Source: Cavia porcellus (taxonomy: Eukaryota > Chordata > Mammalia > Rodentia > Caviidae). From it: DNA of 64,000 nt. Positions 13,620 to 26,945 of the stretch are shown here, in pieces. The notes under the pieces are model-generated. The model had not been told where the DNA came from. It worked only from the letters and a program-made list of their open reading frames with translations, and searched no databases. The translations under genes and the position numbers were made by a program. Positions within the stretch are counted from its first letter, which is position 1, and every line of letters begins with the position of its first letter. The stretch lies in NCBI RefSeq assembly GCF_034190915.1, contig NW_026947486.1, forward strand, positions 105,368,812-105,432,811. Reading direction: 5' to 3'.

Positions 13620-14720
13620 TTAAGAATATTTTTCAAATTGGCTTCCCACATGCCAAAGACTTAATCTAGACCCATGTCTATCACCATACAATAAACTAAA
13701 CTCAAAAAGGTTAAAAACCTAAATATGAAAAGAGAAACACTAAATCTGCAGGAAGACAAATTGGTTAAAAATCTTGACAACATAAGGGTAGGTAGAGAAT
13801 TCATGAACAAAACTCAAACCACACTGGAAGTATTTCAAAGAATCAACAATTGAGATCTCATTTTATTAAAAAGTTTTTGCATTTCAAAGAAACCACCAAC
13901 AAAATGAAAAGAAAACCCACAGAAGAGGAAAGAATTTTAGCTAGCAACCCCACAGACAAAGGAGTCATATCCAGAACATATAAAGAATTAAAAAAACATC
14001 AAGCCCACCAATTCAAAGACCCTCTCCAAAAATGGGCATCTGGGATGAGCACACATTTCTCAGATGAAGATATACAAATGGCAAATAAATACATGAAGAA
14101 CTGTTCACCGTCACTGGTCGTTTGAGAAATGCAACTTAAAGCAACATTGAAATTTCATCTCACGCCAAAAAGAATGGCTGCCATCAAGAAATCAACCAGT
14201 AACAAATGTTCACGGGGCTGTGGGGGAAAAGGAAAACTTCTCCAACGTTGGTGGGAGTGTAGACTGTTGTGGTCACTGTTGAAATCAGTATGGAGCTCCT
14301 AAAGAAACTAGGATTGGAGTTCTTATTCAATCCAGCTAATCCTCTCCTGGGTATTGTCCCAGAAAAATTGAAAATGTCATGTCACAGTGATATATATGCA
14401 CCCATGTTCATACAGCACAATTTGTAATAGCTAAATCCTGGAAGCAAACAAAATGCCCATCAACTGCAGAATGGGTGAAAAGATGTGGTATTTTTAGACA
14501 ATGGAATATTACTTGGCTATAAAAAAGAATGGCCTGGAGACTTTTATAGGTAAATGGAGGCAACTTGAGACTATCCTCATAAGTGAAATAAATCAGTCTT
14601 ACATTTGTAAATATCATATTGTCTCCTTAGTGTAAAAATAATAATAGTAATAATAAAAAACTGAAAGTGTAATAAGATCCAAAATGTACAATAGATATAA
14701 TAATGAAAGGGAAAAAAGTG
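13620..14720 (+). mobile_element. L1 fragment, end of ORF2, sense
   Basis: The frame at 13850-14125 encodes a piece with clear L1 ORF2 C-terminal character (lysine-rich, an 'NPTDKGVISRTYKELKK'-like segment, 'MSTHFSDEDIQMANKYMKN'). Further on, 'ggaatattacttggctataaaa' near 14503-14524 is the hallmark near the ORF2 end. Frames are broken between the pieces, so this is a 5'-truncated dead copy in the opposite orientation to the L1 nest at 20.7-26 kb. Confidence 0.85.
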
Positions 14721-15920
14721 ATCAAAAGGAAAGAACAACTTGTAGGTATACACATATAACTATCTGCATGTTTAAGTGTGCAAGACACATAATCATGCTA
14801 CTAATTCTGTTAGTTCATCAGAAAGAATATTTGTGCTATCATTGTTTGATTTCTATTTTTATGCTTAGATTTTGTAACTTGAACAACTACTTTTAAGATA
14901 ACAGTATGTAAAATATTAACTAGTGTTGATATCTTAATGACTTTTTTGAAATTCCATATTATTTCTACTCTTTTTTCTGTTTTTCTTTTTAAAAAATAAA
15001 ATACAGAATACTTTTCAAGTGATAACTAGGGGAGATTGTGTTTCCTCTTGACTTATTTGTAGATTACAGAAGCAATATACTAATTTTCATTACTTTGTAA
15101 TTGGGAATAGAAATCTTCTCACTCCACTCCAGTGGTGGCCCTATGAATTGAAACACCTTTTGAAAGCAGATATCAATATGTAAGAGCCTCTGCTTTTGAC
15201 TAATTCAACTCATGAGAATTTACTCAAAAAATAATTTAATATAGCAGAAGATCTTGAAGCAAAAAGACACCCATAGAAATAAAATGTATGAATCTCAAAA
15301 CCAGAAGAATCATCTAAATGACCAATAATGGTCAGATAATTAAGATTCATCCATACAATTGAATGTTATGTGACAACCAAAAATTATTATGCAAACTATA
15401 AAGATAGTGAAGGTTTTAATATAATCAGTGGGAAAAAAAGCACACAAATGATGTACTATGATTGCAACCATGCCAAACTGGAATTAAAAAGTGCTTTGTA
15501 GCTGCAGCCAAAGGGGTTGATGCTGGGAAGTGGCTGCCTTGTTAGCTGGTACATTTTTCAGTTCCCTTGAATCTTTCTGGAGCCACGAAGGTGATTTCTT
15601 GTCAGTAGAATTACATAAAATATAGATGATCAGCTTTGGTGCCAGGTCCAATAATATTCCCAATGTGTTTTTTTTTTTTCCTCGTCTGTGTCTTGGATGT
15701 CAACACCACGAAACTATGGGTTGAAAATGGTAGAATCTATGTCATTCTGAGTATAGGGAAGAGCTTCCTCTGTATCATTGTTGACTGAGATTTAAAAAAC
15801 AAAAAAATAAATATTGATGATAATAATTCTCTGAGATATCATGGTCTATCTCTTAGAAGCAAGCATTGTTTTAATTATCCACTCTATAGAAAATTATTTT
15901 ACTTTTGAAATTTTCTTTCT

Positions 15921-16010
15921 GGGGCTGGGGATTTAGCTCAGTGGCATAAGCACCTTCTTTGCAAGCAGGCGGTAGTGAGTTTGATCCCCGGTACCGATAA
16001 AAAATATCAA
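15921..16010 (+). mobile_element. ID SINE
   Basis: A complete ID element: 'ggggctggggatttagctc' A box, 'gagtttgatccccggtacc' B box and a short A-rich tail. Flanks 14721-15920 and 16011-18250 are AT-rich. Within them, 16380-16870 is a GC-richer block that may be an old LTR (it ends in 'tgtctcttttatttaac', similar to the solo LTR end near 39921-39940), but I cannot classify it. Confidence 0.9.
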
Positions 16011-18253
16011 AAAAGAAATTTTCTTCCTTTTAATATTTTCCCACCTGTTGATAATAAAAATAATGTGACACTTAAGTCTGTGGCCAAAAATTAAAAATAA
16101 ATAAGTAGGTCATTAGTACTTCTTCCTATGGTACTTCATCAAGTAGATGGCCAACAAAACTTACATGCCTACTACACAGCTGATTAGTTTAAGCAGACTT
16201 TCAGAACACTCCTTGATAAGACCCAAAAGTATGGTGTATTTATATTTCCTTGATTCTCAAAATGCTATACTCACATGGTTGCTGCAGCCAGCAGGAATAC
16301 AATCATTGAGGATGCCAAGAGTGTCAGAAATTTGGGGATATAAAAGATGACTAGCAATATATCAAAGCATCATATTAATCCAATTGTTCAAGCCAAGATG
16401 TATGAGCCTGAACAGCTGCCTTGGGCCTGTTGGAGATCAGCTGACCCAAGCCTCCAGACCCTGACAAAAGAAGGCCACAGGGCTGTATATCATCAGCCTT
16501 AATATTTGCAGCTGCGTCTACAAGTAGCTTCCGTTGCTACGTTAGACTCATGCTACTAGTTTACCTCCTGTGCCTTTGTGTTGATGACGCTGGTGCCTGT
16601 GTACACCACTCAGAAGTCAGAAGTCAGTGGTTCAAATGAAGTGAAAGGAAACTATGCCCCTTATAAATCCAGATGAAAGCTGCTCCTTCCAGGAAGCCAC
16701 TGCTACCTCTGTCCTATGACTATAGCAAGGAAAGAAACCTCAGTTCTATGAGTTGTTAGAATTTGTTCAGTGTATGTTGTGTTTTGGTAGTGGCTTAAAT
16801 AGGCATCTCAGCTTCCCTCTTGCCATCTCCTGCAAAACAGAACATGTCTCTTTTATTTAACATCCTCCTCTTTTAACTTCTGACTGCAGGGCCTAAAAAA
16901 GGTTCAAACAAGTTTTTCTGTAGCTATTTGTTGAATTTTAAATACATTTATAAGCACTACAATCATCAGTCTATTCCACTACAGCATGCTTTCATATTAA
17001 TAAGGCATTTTATCACATTGATGTAATAATACTGCCATGTTGGTGAATCCAATAAATTGCGTGTTTGTTTTAATTTGGAAAATTTTCCCCACAAAATTCT
17101 CTGCTAATCAAACTAACTATATCAGCCTAATCAGCCTTTGTAATAAATCACACTCTTTTTTTCTATGCATTTGGTTGCAAATAATATTTGACTCACATTC
17201 TTTCCCCTTAAGATAACCAACTGCAAATAATCAGTTGTTCAAGCTCATGACCTGCCTTATATGAATATCATGAGTTCTTGTTTATTAAATCTACAATAGT
17301 TTAAGTATCTTGTAAAGCATTACAGACTATAAAATTACTTCCCTTTTACAGATAAAAAATGTGAAGAAATTAGTTTTCCTGTCATGTGGCATGAAAGTGA
17401 TGCTAAAAAGATCTGAACTCATTCTGTTGGATTATAAAATCCACTAGGTCAAAATTTGACCCAGAAGAGAAAAATAAAACCTGAGTCTAATTGGTTTCTG
17501 TGTTTGTGCTGAGAAGTTCCTCTCTTTTAACTGTAGTGGCTAGAGTATCAGAGAATGCAATCTAGCAGGCTGGCATTAATACAGGGTATTATGCCTAGTA
17601 GAGGAGTTGTTGAACAGATGGAGAAAGGACCTAATCAGTGCCTAAGAAGAGCTAAAAATGATATATGTTGGGAGGCTTCCAGTTGTGGCAATAGAATCAC
17701 GTAGGGTTATATATTTCCTTCATAGACACCATAAGGTGAAAGTAAAGGAATAAAAATAGGATGAGTCTACAAGAATGGGATATTACAAAAAATGGAACTT
17801 TAGAAAATAAAATATACTCTTGAGGGTTTAGAATTTAATAGACTCCTTTTAAAATCAATGCAAGAACTAAAGGCTCACGTTAGAGTAATCTGAAATTCTT
17901 ATATAGAGATTGTTTAACTAGGTAAGTTTAGGAGATATGAAATGGCACCCTTAAATGTCAAAAGCACTCAGGTAGGTGTCCAATCAAAGACAGTAGTCAT
18001 GAGCCTTTCCAGGCTTGTCAGCACAGCAGACTCTAGAGAATAGTGCAAGACTACTCTGCTCAGTGTTGTCAACTCTCCAAATACTCAACTACACAAATAC
18101 ATATGCTTAAATTGATTCCTCTACTCTTGGTTCCAAACACTGATTTTACTTTGAATAGCTTAGTCTAGAAACTGACCAAAAGTCTTGAGCTTAGTGAAAA
18201 CTTCTTAGAGCATAAACTAGCAATAACTAGTGTCAATTACTTTCTAACTCAGC

Positions 18254-18566
18254 TATGACAGTTACTCTTGATTGTCAAACTTGATCGGCTTGGGAGCTAA
18301 GGGCTTAGCAAAACACACTTCCGTGTGAGTATTATGACCCTGAAGACTATGGTCCTTTTTCTTGGGGTCAGCCTCTGTGTTCTGCTTTTGAGATTCTATG
18401 AGGTTGACAACTTACCTCTGTCATGCCTTTCCTCCATGATGTTATTGTCTTGGAACTAGCTGAGCACAGACTGAAACCTCTGAAATTTTGAGCCTAAATA
18501 AGTCCTTCCTTTAAGTGGTAGATCAACTACCTTTTTTCCTAGAAAGACAAAGTTCATTAATACAGG
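18254..18566 (+). mobile_element. 5' LTR of MaLR-like element A
   Basis: The start 'actcttgattgtcaaacttgat' corresponds to 'aatcttgactatcaacttgat' at the second LTR (20309). The polyadenylation-side blocks also correspond: 'gcctaaataagtcc' near 18492 against 'gcaaaattcaatcc' near 20555. A primer-site-like 'tggtgccaggagtgggg' follows at 18571-18587. The two LTRs are well diverged, so the insertion is ancient. Confidence 0.75.
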
Positions 18567-20299
18567 AAATTGGTGCCAGGAGTGGGGTCATTGATATGGT
18601 TATACCTGATCATGTGTTTCAATAGCCTTTAGAAATAGTTTGTGAAAGTTTGAAAATGAAAGCTAGAAAAGGCCTAAAATACTGCAGAAACTGATGAACA
18701 AGTCTGATATGAACTGAGAGGATCAAAATGCTGATAGGAGTTTGAAAAGTAAAGATTTTGCTTATGAAGTTTCAGATGGGAATGAGGATTCTGATGGAAA
18801 TTGGACTAGAGGCCATGCATGTGACATTCTGGCCAAGAGTCTGTCTCCAATTTATTTATGCCATAAAACTTTGCATGAAGCTGAATTTAAAGGGGATAGA
18901 CTAATTGTCCTGGCAGAGGAAATTGCAGGGCAGCCTAAGGTTCAGGATGTGACATGAGTGATGCTGGCTGCTTTTAGTCTGATTTATAGTGAAAACTGGA
19001 AACAAAATACAAGGCAGAAAAATTTGAAAACCTCAATATGACCAAGAAAGAAATGTCTGTAAAATTGAGTCTAAAAAAAGTTGTGATACCTGAAGATATT
19101 GGCACCATTAAAAAGAAGCCAAGTACTTTGCACCAATAGAATAGGAAATAAACCTGAAAGACATTTCAAGAACCAACAAGATTGCATTCACTACAGGATT
19201 AAGGATGTAAAAATGTAAAGTTCTTTCAAAGACTTTGCTTTGAGAATAGAGTTCCCAGGACACTCTGCACACCAAGGACTCACTGAATAAGTATTTCCCC
19301 GTATGTATTCATTCAGGCATTTAGAGGCCACTACAGCCATGTCCCCTGGAGGCTCGCTACTGTTAATACTGTACACAGAATTTGACATCATACAAGTCAT
19401 ATCAGTATGGCAGACATGAAGAATTCAATTATTGGAAAGATAGGAAGGGAAAAGAAAAAAGAAAGAGAAGGAAAAAATGGAAACAAAACTTTTGCAAATG
19501 CGATGAGGAAGAAGAGAAGGGAATGGAAGGGATTGGGGAAAAAATAATCAAGATGTATTGCATATGGGTACAAATTCCATATGATGAACATGATCATTAT
19601 GTGGTCTAAAATGTATCAGCGAAATTAATTTTTAAAAAAATAATGCAAGTATTTTGGGGTCCTGGAGACTTCTGTTCAGATACCATAGGAAGTTTTGGGA
19701 AGCTAGGCAAATTTGACAGGGTGTTATTTCTTGTCAGCATTCCTTGAAATGGTGATACATGAAGCTGCAACGGTGACACCTATGCTGCAGTGGAGACCCC
19801 AGGAATTTGGAGATGTGAGAAACATGGAATGTTTGCTGAAGAAAGGCTTTAGGGAGCAAACGAAGCCAGTCCAAGAGAACATCCATGTGGACTATGGCCA
19901 TAAAGACCATAGGGATGGGGTTGCCCATGTATTTTGGAGCTCACATCTCACCACTACATGCCTTTGATGCTGGACAAGGAGCCATGGGATTTAATATTTA
20001 CTCTGCTGAATTTTGGACTTCTTTTTGTCTAAGTCCTTTCCATTCCTCTATTTGAATGGGAATGGTTACTTGGGGTCATTATATCTTACCTTTTGAATTT
20101 TACAGGGGTTCACAACCAAGAGTTTGCCTTGAGTCTCTGGGGTGACTTGTTGAGACTCTGGGGAGAGAATTAGTCGTACACAGATGTATCCAGAAGAGCT
20201 GCACAATTTTAGACAAACTTATGACTTTGTTATTGTCTCTATTTTGAGATTAAGTGTGGTTTAAGTTAGATGTATATTTGGGTTGACAAGGGGTCGACT
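18567..20299 (+). mobile_element. MaLR-like internal region A
   Basis: About 1.7 kb lies between two related LTRs, beginning with a 'tggtgccaggagtggggtc' leader typical of ERVL-MaLR elements. No long coding frame remains; MaLR internal regions are non-coding or gag-like relics. A purine-rich tract with 'ggaaaaaataatc' occurs near 19536-19550. I find no host gene inside. Confidence 0.7.
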
Positions 20300-20630
20300 T
20301 GTGGTGGATAATCTTGACTATCAACTTGATTAGATCAAGAAACAAAATACAAGAGTTTAGTGAAGCATGATTCTTGGTGTGTCTGAGTGTGGTATGAGTA
20401 TGTGATCCTGGGGACAAGACTTGGTCCTAGACCTGTTTCTCTTGGATTTGTGCCAATATATGGCTCCTGACCCCTAGGTACCTTTCCTCCATCATTGCCT
20501 TCTGCTGTGATGCCTCTGCCTCAGAGCAAGCAGACAATGAATGAAAACTGTGAGCAAAATTCAATCCTTCCACCTTTAAGTTTTGTATGTTAGATATTTT
20601 GTCAAAAATGAAAAGATAACCAATACACCA
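20300..20630 (+). mobile_element. 3' LTR of MaLR-like element A
   Basis: It begins 'tgtggtggataatcttgac' and ends 'aagataaccaatacacca', giving TG...CA-like termini with slippage. It matches the 5' LTR at 18254-18566 in order of blocks, same orientation, completing an LTR-internal-LTR structure. Confidence 0.75.
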
Positions 20631-20734
20631 GATAGAATTTAAATACATTGTCCCATAAGAAAAACCTCACTCCCAAATGAATACCTAAAATCCTTTTATA
20701 CTTCAGGCCTTGTAGGAAAGAATTGTTTTGTTTT

Positions 20735-21262
20735 TATTTTTTCTAACTAGTACATGTTTGCACTCCACAATGATTGTGTTCATTGTGATGAGTTGGCACA
20801 AAAACATAATGCGTCTTAATTCTTTTCATGCCCCCTGATCTCTTGGTCCCCCTCCCATTTGCAAAAGATTTGTCTCTTCTTTGGTATATAACCAACAGGA
20901 GTTTATTCTCACAGTCTTAAAGGCTAAGTAGTACAAAGTACAGGCTGGTTTAGTATTCTGGGGAGGGGGGGAGTCTTGTTTTCTCATTCATAGAACAGCA
21001 TCTTCTTTCTGTACCATCACAAGGTACAAGGGGCAAACTAGCTCTCTAGAGCCTCTTTCTTTTATTTTTAGTTTAATATCTTTTATTTTATTTTTATAAA
21101 ATATTAAAATTAAATGTATTTTCATATCTGTGTATAACATATAGACACTACCCATCCCCCATGACATTCCCTTCCTCCTCCCCTTCTTCCCACCCTCTTG
21201 TTTATTAATAAACACCCTCCCTTCCACTTTGATGTCATGCTTTTTAGATTCAACACATTAGG
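20735..21262 (-). mobile_element. L1 3' ends, antisense, two pieces
   Basis: A first 3'UTR piece ('actagtacatgtttgcactcc...' about 20738-20890) and a second ('tttatttttataaaatatt...cccatcccccatgac' about 21065-21255) are both antisense L1 3' ends. The 170 bp between them is unassigned. They belong to the nested L1 block that runs to the provirus. Confidence 0.6.
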
Positions 21263-21351
21263 GGCTGAGGATTTAGCTCAGCGGCATAAGCACCTGCCTT
21301 GCAAGCAGGCGGTCATGAGTTTGATACCTGGTACCAATTAAAAAAAAAAAG
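21262..21351 (+). mobile_element. ID SINE nested in L1
   Basis: A complete ID element with A box 'ggggctgaggatttagctc' and B box 'gagtttgatacctggtacc', ending in an A-rich tail. The flanking words 'gattcaacacatta' occur on both sides (21248-21261 and 21351-21364), which is a 14-bp target duplication proving insertion into the L1. Confidence 0.93.
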
Positions 21352-22150
21352 ATTCAACACATTAAAGAAAATATACATTACTCGTCTTTCTGAGAGTAAC
21401 TTATTATGATTATTTCTAGTTCCATCCATTTCCCAGCAAATAGCATAATTTCATAAATATGGATGAATATTCCATTGTGTACCTATATGACATTTTGAAA
21501 AATCCATTAATTATTTATAGGCAGCCATGCTGGTCCCATCTCTCAACTATTGTGAATTGTGTTGCAGTAAACATGGGTATGCAGATCTATCTTTATCATA
21601 TGCTGACTCTAATTCCTTTGGGAGTATATCAAGGCATACTATAGATAAGTCATATAGTAGTTCTATTTTTAGTTTTTTGAGGAACCTCCTTATGATTTTA
21701 ATAGTGGCTATGTTAGTTGTATTCTAACAGTGTGAAATTGTTCCTTTCTCCTGACAGCCTCACCAACATTTATCATTGTTTGTTTGTTTTTTCAGTGTTG
21801 AGGATTTTACCAAATTCCTTCATACTGAGTTACATCTCCAGCTGTATTTTTAAAAAAATATATACCTTGTTTTGGGACAGGCACTCAATAAGTCATTAAT
21901 TTAGGACATGAACTTGATATCCTCTTGTGTCAGCTTTCCTGAGTTCTGAAATTATAGACATGTGCCTACATGCCTGGCTGTTTGTTTACTGCGAGTTTCT
22001 TGTTTGTTTACTTGTTTGTCGGTTTGTTTATGATAGCCATTCACAAGGGGTGTGATGGAATTTCAATGTACTTTTAATTTGCATTCCCCTAATAGCTAAA
22101 GATTTCAAATATCTCTTTATATACTTATTGGATATTTGTACTTGTTTTCT
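21352..22150 (-). mobile_element. L1 ORF2 end, antisense, with SINE insert
   Basis: The region 'tccattgtgtacctatatgac...ctattgtgaattgtgttgcagtaaacatggg' is antisense L1 ORF2/3' end. A minus-strand B1/ID-like composite SINE seems to occupy about 21785-22000 ('ttttttcagtgttgagg' to 'catgcctggctg'). L1 ORF2-like sequence resumes at about 22030-22140. Confidence 0.7.
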
Positions 22151-25100
22151 GGTTAATATTGGTGCATATTTGCAGTACATGATGATTATATTTCTCCTAG
22201 GGAGTTGGCCTATGTACATAACATATATTAATTTTTATCCCCCTTTTATCTTGTCCCCCTCCACTTCTTTTATCACCTTCCCTTTTATAAAAGATCTATC
22301 TCCCTGTTTCATATTATCTATTATTAATTTCATCTTTAATTATTTATGCTTTGGGTTCCTCACATGAGGGATATGTAATATTGTGTGTCTAATTTACTTC
22401 ACTTAATATTATAGTCTCCCGGTTCACCCATTTTCCTACAAATGACTCAAATGTATCCTTCTTTATGGCAGAGTAGTATCCTATTGTGTATAAATGATAC
22501 ATTTTATTTATCCACTTATCTGTTGGTGGATATGTAGGTTGCTTCCAAAATCTAGCACTTACAAGTTGTACTTCTACAAACATGGGTTATGCATGCAATA
22601 TGATGTCCTTATTAACCACTGCAATATGATGTCTTTAACTTTTGGGGGAACATACCTAGAAGGGGAATAACTGGGTCAAATAGAATTTCTAATTTTCATT
22701 TTTTGAGGAGTCTCCATACTGTTTTCCATAGTGATTATACTAGTTTTAGCACCAACTATATATAAGGGCTCCTTTTTTCTCTATACCCTTACCCACATTT
22801 GTCATTATTTGATTTCCTGACGATGGTCATTCTTTAAAATGCAAGGAAGAATCTCATTGTTGTTTTAATTTGAATTTCTTTAATGGCCAGCAATGTTGAG
22901 CATTTCATCATATATTCATTGGCCATTTGTTCTTTTTCTGGAAAGTGCCTATTTCAGCTGCTCACTTTTTGATAGGGTCTTTTATTGAAGGGGTCTGTTT
23001 TGAGTTCTTTATATATTCTAGATATTAATTCTCTATCTGGGGAATAACTGGTGAAACTTTTTCTGATTCTGCAAGGTGACTGCTCACTCTGCTGATCTTT
23101 GTTGAGCAGTAGCTTTTAAATTTGATGTGATCCCAATTGTTGATTCTTGGGATTATTTCTTGTGTAACTGGAGTTGTTCTGATTTTTTATTTTATCTTCC
23201 AGTGATTTACGTGTTTCTATTTTAATATTTAGATCTTTGGTCCATTTTGGTTTTAGCTTAGTACACGGTAAGACATACAGGTTTGGATTACTCTACAGCA
23301 TGTGGATAGCTTGTTTTCTAAGAACCATTTGTTAAAGAAGCCATATTTCCTCCAGTGTATGTTTTTGACACCTCTGTTAACGATTAGCTATCTGATCATG
23401 TAAAACAAAAAGGGTTAATGATCAGATAGCTGAATGTGCATGGGTTATTTCCACATCCTGTGTTCTGTTCCACTGATCTAGATGTCTGTCATTGTGCCAC
23501 TAGCACACTGGTTTTATCACAGTAGCTTTGTAGCATTACTTGAAGTCAGGTATCATAAGTGCCACTCTCATCTTATTTCCCAGGATTGCTTTTGCTATTC
23601 TGAGTCTCTTGTTCCATAAGAATTTTAGGATTCTTTTCTCTAGTTCTATGAGGAAAACTATTATTATTTTGATTAGGATTTCATTTAATCAGTTTGAAAC
23701 TATGATCATTTTGACAATGATGAATCTTCTTGATGAATCTAGAATGATGAATTTAGAATGACAATGATGAATCTAGAAATAGAGGCCATCCTTCCATTTT
23801 CTGATGTTTTCTTTGATATTCTTTCTCAGAGTACTATAGTTTTTATTGTAGAGGGCTTTCACTTCCTTGTTTAGGTTAATTCCTAAATGTTTCACTTCAT
23901 TTGATGATATTGTGAATGGTACTGTTTTCCTAGTTTCTTTTTCAATGAGTTTGTTACTGATGTATAATAATGATATTGATTTTTGTGTGTTGATTTGTAT
24001 CCTGATGCATTATTGAATTTGGTTATTCTAGAAGACTGGAGGAATTTTTCAGGTCTTCTTGGTAGGATCATGCCATCAGCTAGTATTGATAATTTGACTT
24101 CTTCCTTTCCTTTTCTTTTTCTTATCTGATTTATCTGGCTATTTAAAGTACTATATTGAGTAAGAACGGTGATAGTAAACATCCTTGTCTTGTTCCTTAT
24201 CTTAGAGGGAATGCTTTCAGATTTTCCCATTTAATATCATGCTGGCCATTGGTTTGTCATAAATGGAAGGTATCAGTTGAGATAAAATCCTTCTGTAAGT
24301 GTTTTTTTAGGAGTTTTATCATGAACAGATGCTGGGTTTTTGTCAAGGGCTTTTTCTGCATCTACGGAGATGATCATGTGATTTTTGTCCTTGCTTCTGT
24401 TTATGTGCTGCATTACATTTAGGATTTTATATGTGGAGCCGTTCTTGCATCCCTGCGGTGAGCCTACTTGTTCCCAATGTATGATATTTTTAATGATTTG
24501 TTGCATTCTGTTTGCTAGTGTCTTCTAGAGGAATTTTACACCTATGTTCATTAAAGAGGTTGACTTATAGTTCTCTCTTTTGTTTGGGCCCTTGTCTGGT
24601 TTTGGAATCAGGATAATGGTAACTTCCAGGAATGACTTTTGGAGTATTCCTTCCCTTTCAATTCTGTTAAAAAATTTGAAATACATTAGCCTCAGATCTT
24701 CTAGGAAGTTTTTGTAGAATTCAGTGGTAAATTCACTGAGCCCTGGATTCTTATTAGTTAGTAGGGGTTTTGTAAATTATTATTACTGCTTCAGTTTTCA
24801 TTGCCGGTTATTAGATTATTCAGGTTTCTATACCTTCTTAGTTCAGTTTTGGTAATTCATACATATCCAGAAATCCATTCATTTCTTTTGAATTCTCCAA
24901 TTTATTGTATTATATGTTCTCACATAGTTATTAATAATCTTCTGGACTTCAGTTGTGACCATTGTGACTTCAACTTTTTTGTTTATGATTGCATTGACTT
25001 GATGTTTTCTTTCTTTCTTTTTTTTTGTATAATTGGCTAATTTGGTCAATTTTGTTTATTTTTTCAAAGAATCAGCTCTTCGATTCATTGATTCTTTTAT

Positions 25101-26018
25101 TGTTATTTTAGTGTCAATTTCATTAATTTCTGCACTGATATTTATATTCAATTTTCATGTACTAATTTAGGAACTAGATTGCTCTTGCTTTTCTAGGACC
25201 TTGAGGAGCATCATTAGGTTATTTATTTGGCCTTGCTTTGTTCTACTGATGAGGGCATTTGCAGCTATAAATTTTCCTCTTGCTTTTATTATGTCCTACA
25301 AGTTCTTGAATGTTGTACTGATATTATCATTTGGTTTCAGGAACTGTTTAATTTCTTCCTTTGATTATTCAAGAATATTTTACCTAATTTCCATGCATTT
25401 GCATAATTTCTATGGCTTCTTTTGCCATTGTTTTCTTCTTTCACTGCACTGTGATTTGATAGTAGGTAAAATTTCAATTCTGTTGCATTTACTTAAGAAT
25501 TCATCATGGCCTAGCATATGGTTTGTATTGGAAAAAGTTCCATGTGTTCTGTTGTTGGATGAACAATTCTGTAGATATCTTTCAAGTCTATTTATTTGAA
25601 GGTTTAGTTCAACTCTGATATTTTTTGTTGACTGTTTTGGCTAGCTGATCTATTTGTGACATTGAGGCCCCCAACTATAACTGCGATGATGTTTATCTAA
25701 TCTTTTAAGTCTGACAGTATTTGTTTTAGAAAGCTGACTATGCCAGCATTTGGTGCAAATATATTTATAATTGTTTTTTTTTATTTCTGTTTAATTTTCC
25801 TTAACCAATATATAGTAACCTTTGCCTCTTTTACTTGCTTTTGGCTTAAAATACACTTTGTCTGAAAATAGGAGACCTACTTCTGCTTGTTTTGGGATTC
25901 CCATTGCATGCGTTATTTTTTACCATCCTTTGATTTTTAGTCTGCAAAATTATTTTTGGAATAAACAATGTTTCCTGTATACAGCATATTGTTGGGTTTT
26001 ATTTATAGACTCATTCTG
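22150..26018 (-). pseudogene. L1 ORF2 remnant, antisense, 5' part cut by provirus
   Basis: This is one long L1 on the minus strand. Its 3'UTR lies at 22150-22390. Minus-strand frames give the ORF2 C-terminal region with 'YYSAIKKDTFESFVGKWVN'-like sequence (22389-22583) and an RT-domain piece with 'HMIISVDAEKALDK' (24273-24506). The sequence from 25600 to 26018 corresponds to the endonuclease part. Frames are interrupted many times, so it is inactive. The provirus splits it, and the L1 resumes at 35975. Open plus-strand frames here, such as 25201-25599, are antisense artefacts. Confidence 0.9.
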
Positions 26019-26023
26019 GTAAT
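26019..26023. repeat. Target site duplication, left (GTAAT)
   Basis: GTAAT immediately precedes the first base of the 5' LTR and is repeated exactly at 35970-35974, directly after the 3' LTR. A 5-bp duplication is in the range produced by gammaretrovirus-like integrases (4-6 bp). Confidence 0.93.
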
Positions 26024-26936
26024 TGTTGTACTCTAAGAAAGTAGCTTCATCATTTTGTGTATTATAGCAAACCTGTACCGCGGCTTACTAAATGTTTTCT
26101 TTTCTTAACTGATATGTTAAGTGACCCAATTGATATGTTGAGCAATACTCTCCCCTGTAAAGAATTGCAAGAATTTCACTTAATTGAAATGTTAATCACG
26201 GAGCGGCCCTCTACAAACAAGAAGAGTGGTGCTAAAACAAGCTAACAAGGGCTGTTAATCACGGGTAGGCGCCTCTAGTCTTCGCTAAAGAACTAAAGAA
26301 GACAAGAAGGCCCACTAATTTACACATTGTTTGAAGTAGTGTGTTTATATGCAGGGAGATTTGCCCATGAGTTTAACCTTTTTACCTAACCTTAGTTACT
26401 CTTCCCACAAGATAGATACTCGCCGTTTTCCTGTTCTGTAGCGCGCCTTATTGCCTCCCCCCACCCACCTATCTGGGCCATAAAGAATTTGGGTTTCTGG
26501 TGACCTCTCCCCGACCTGGTGATGATCTGTCATAAAATGAGCCTGCCCCAATTTTAAGAACTGTTTAGCTTCAAAGAAATTACCGGGAAATACTGTGGCC
26601 CAAACCCCGATCGGTGCTTTCCTTTTGTTCTGTATGTACCAATGGGTTAGATATCAGATCTTTGTAAAACTTAAGTTCCAGCATCTCATAACTCGTGACC
26701 CCTTCGCACTCACTGGCGAAGACAAGCTGTCCTAGGATAATTAACTCTCCACTTTCTTCCCCAAATATTGCTGCAGATGTGCCACTCTGAGATAATGTCA
26801 GTCTGCAGGATGGGAGTAATTTGAGCAACACCAGGAACTCCCGGGACTGTCAGAGCTAAGTGGACAGCAATACAGTTTCCAGATGCGGGTCAACAGGTTT
26901 AATGGCCTTACAGGTTTCCTCCCCACTTTCCCTTAC

Positions 26937-26945
26937 TTTTAAAAA
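26937..26945 (+). promoter_or_regulatory. TATA-like box of the 5' LTR
   Basis: TTTTAAAAA stands about 30 bases before the CG-rich 'gggcgcgcag' at 26963-26972, the likely cap region. The place relative to AATAAA (about 75 bases downstream) fits a gammaretroviral U3/R boundary. The same box is in the 3' LTR at 35818-35826. Confidence 0.65.

Noticed and set aside
24273..24506. Minus-strand RT-like frame as an active L1 gene
   Set aside because: Only 77 codons remain open between stops, and neighbouring ORF2 segments lie in other frames.
25201..25599. 132-codon plus-strand open frame
   Set aside because: It lies antisense to L1 ORF2 and shows only hydrophobic antisense sequence.
26057..26245. 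Open frame of 62 codons repeated identically at 34938-35126 in the LTRs
   Set aside because: The two LTRs are near-identical by descent, so repetition is not evidence of coding. No similarity to an LTR-encoded protein such as the MMTV superantigen was seen.
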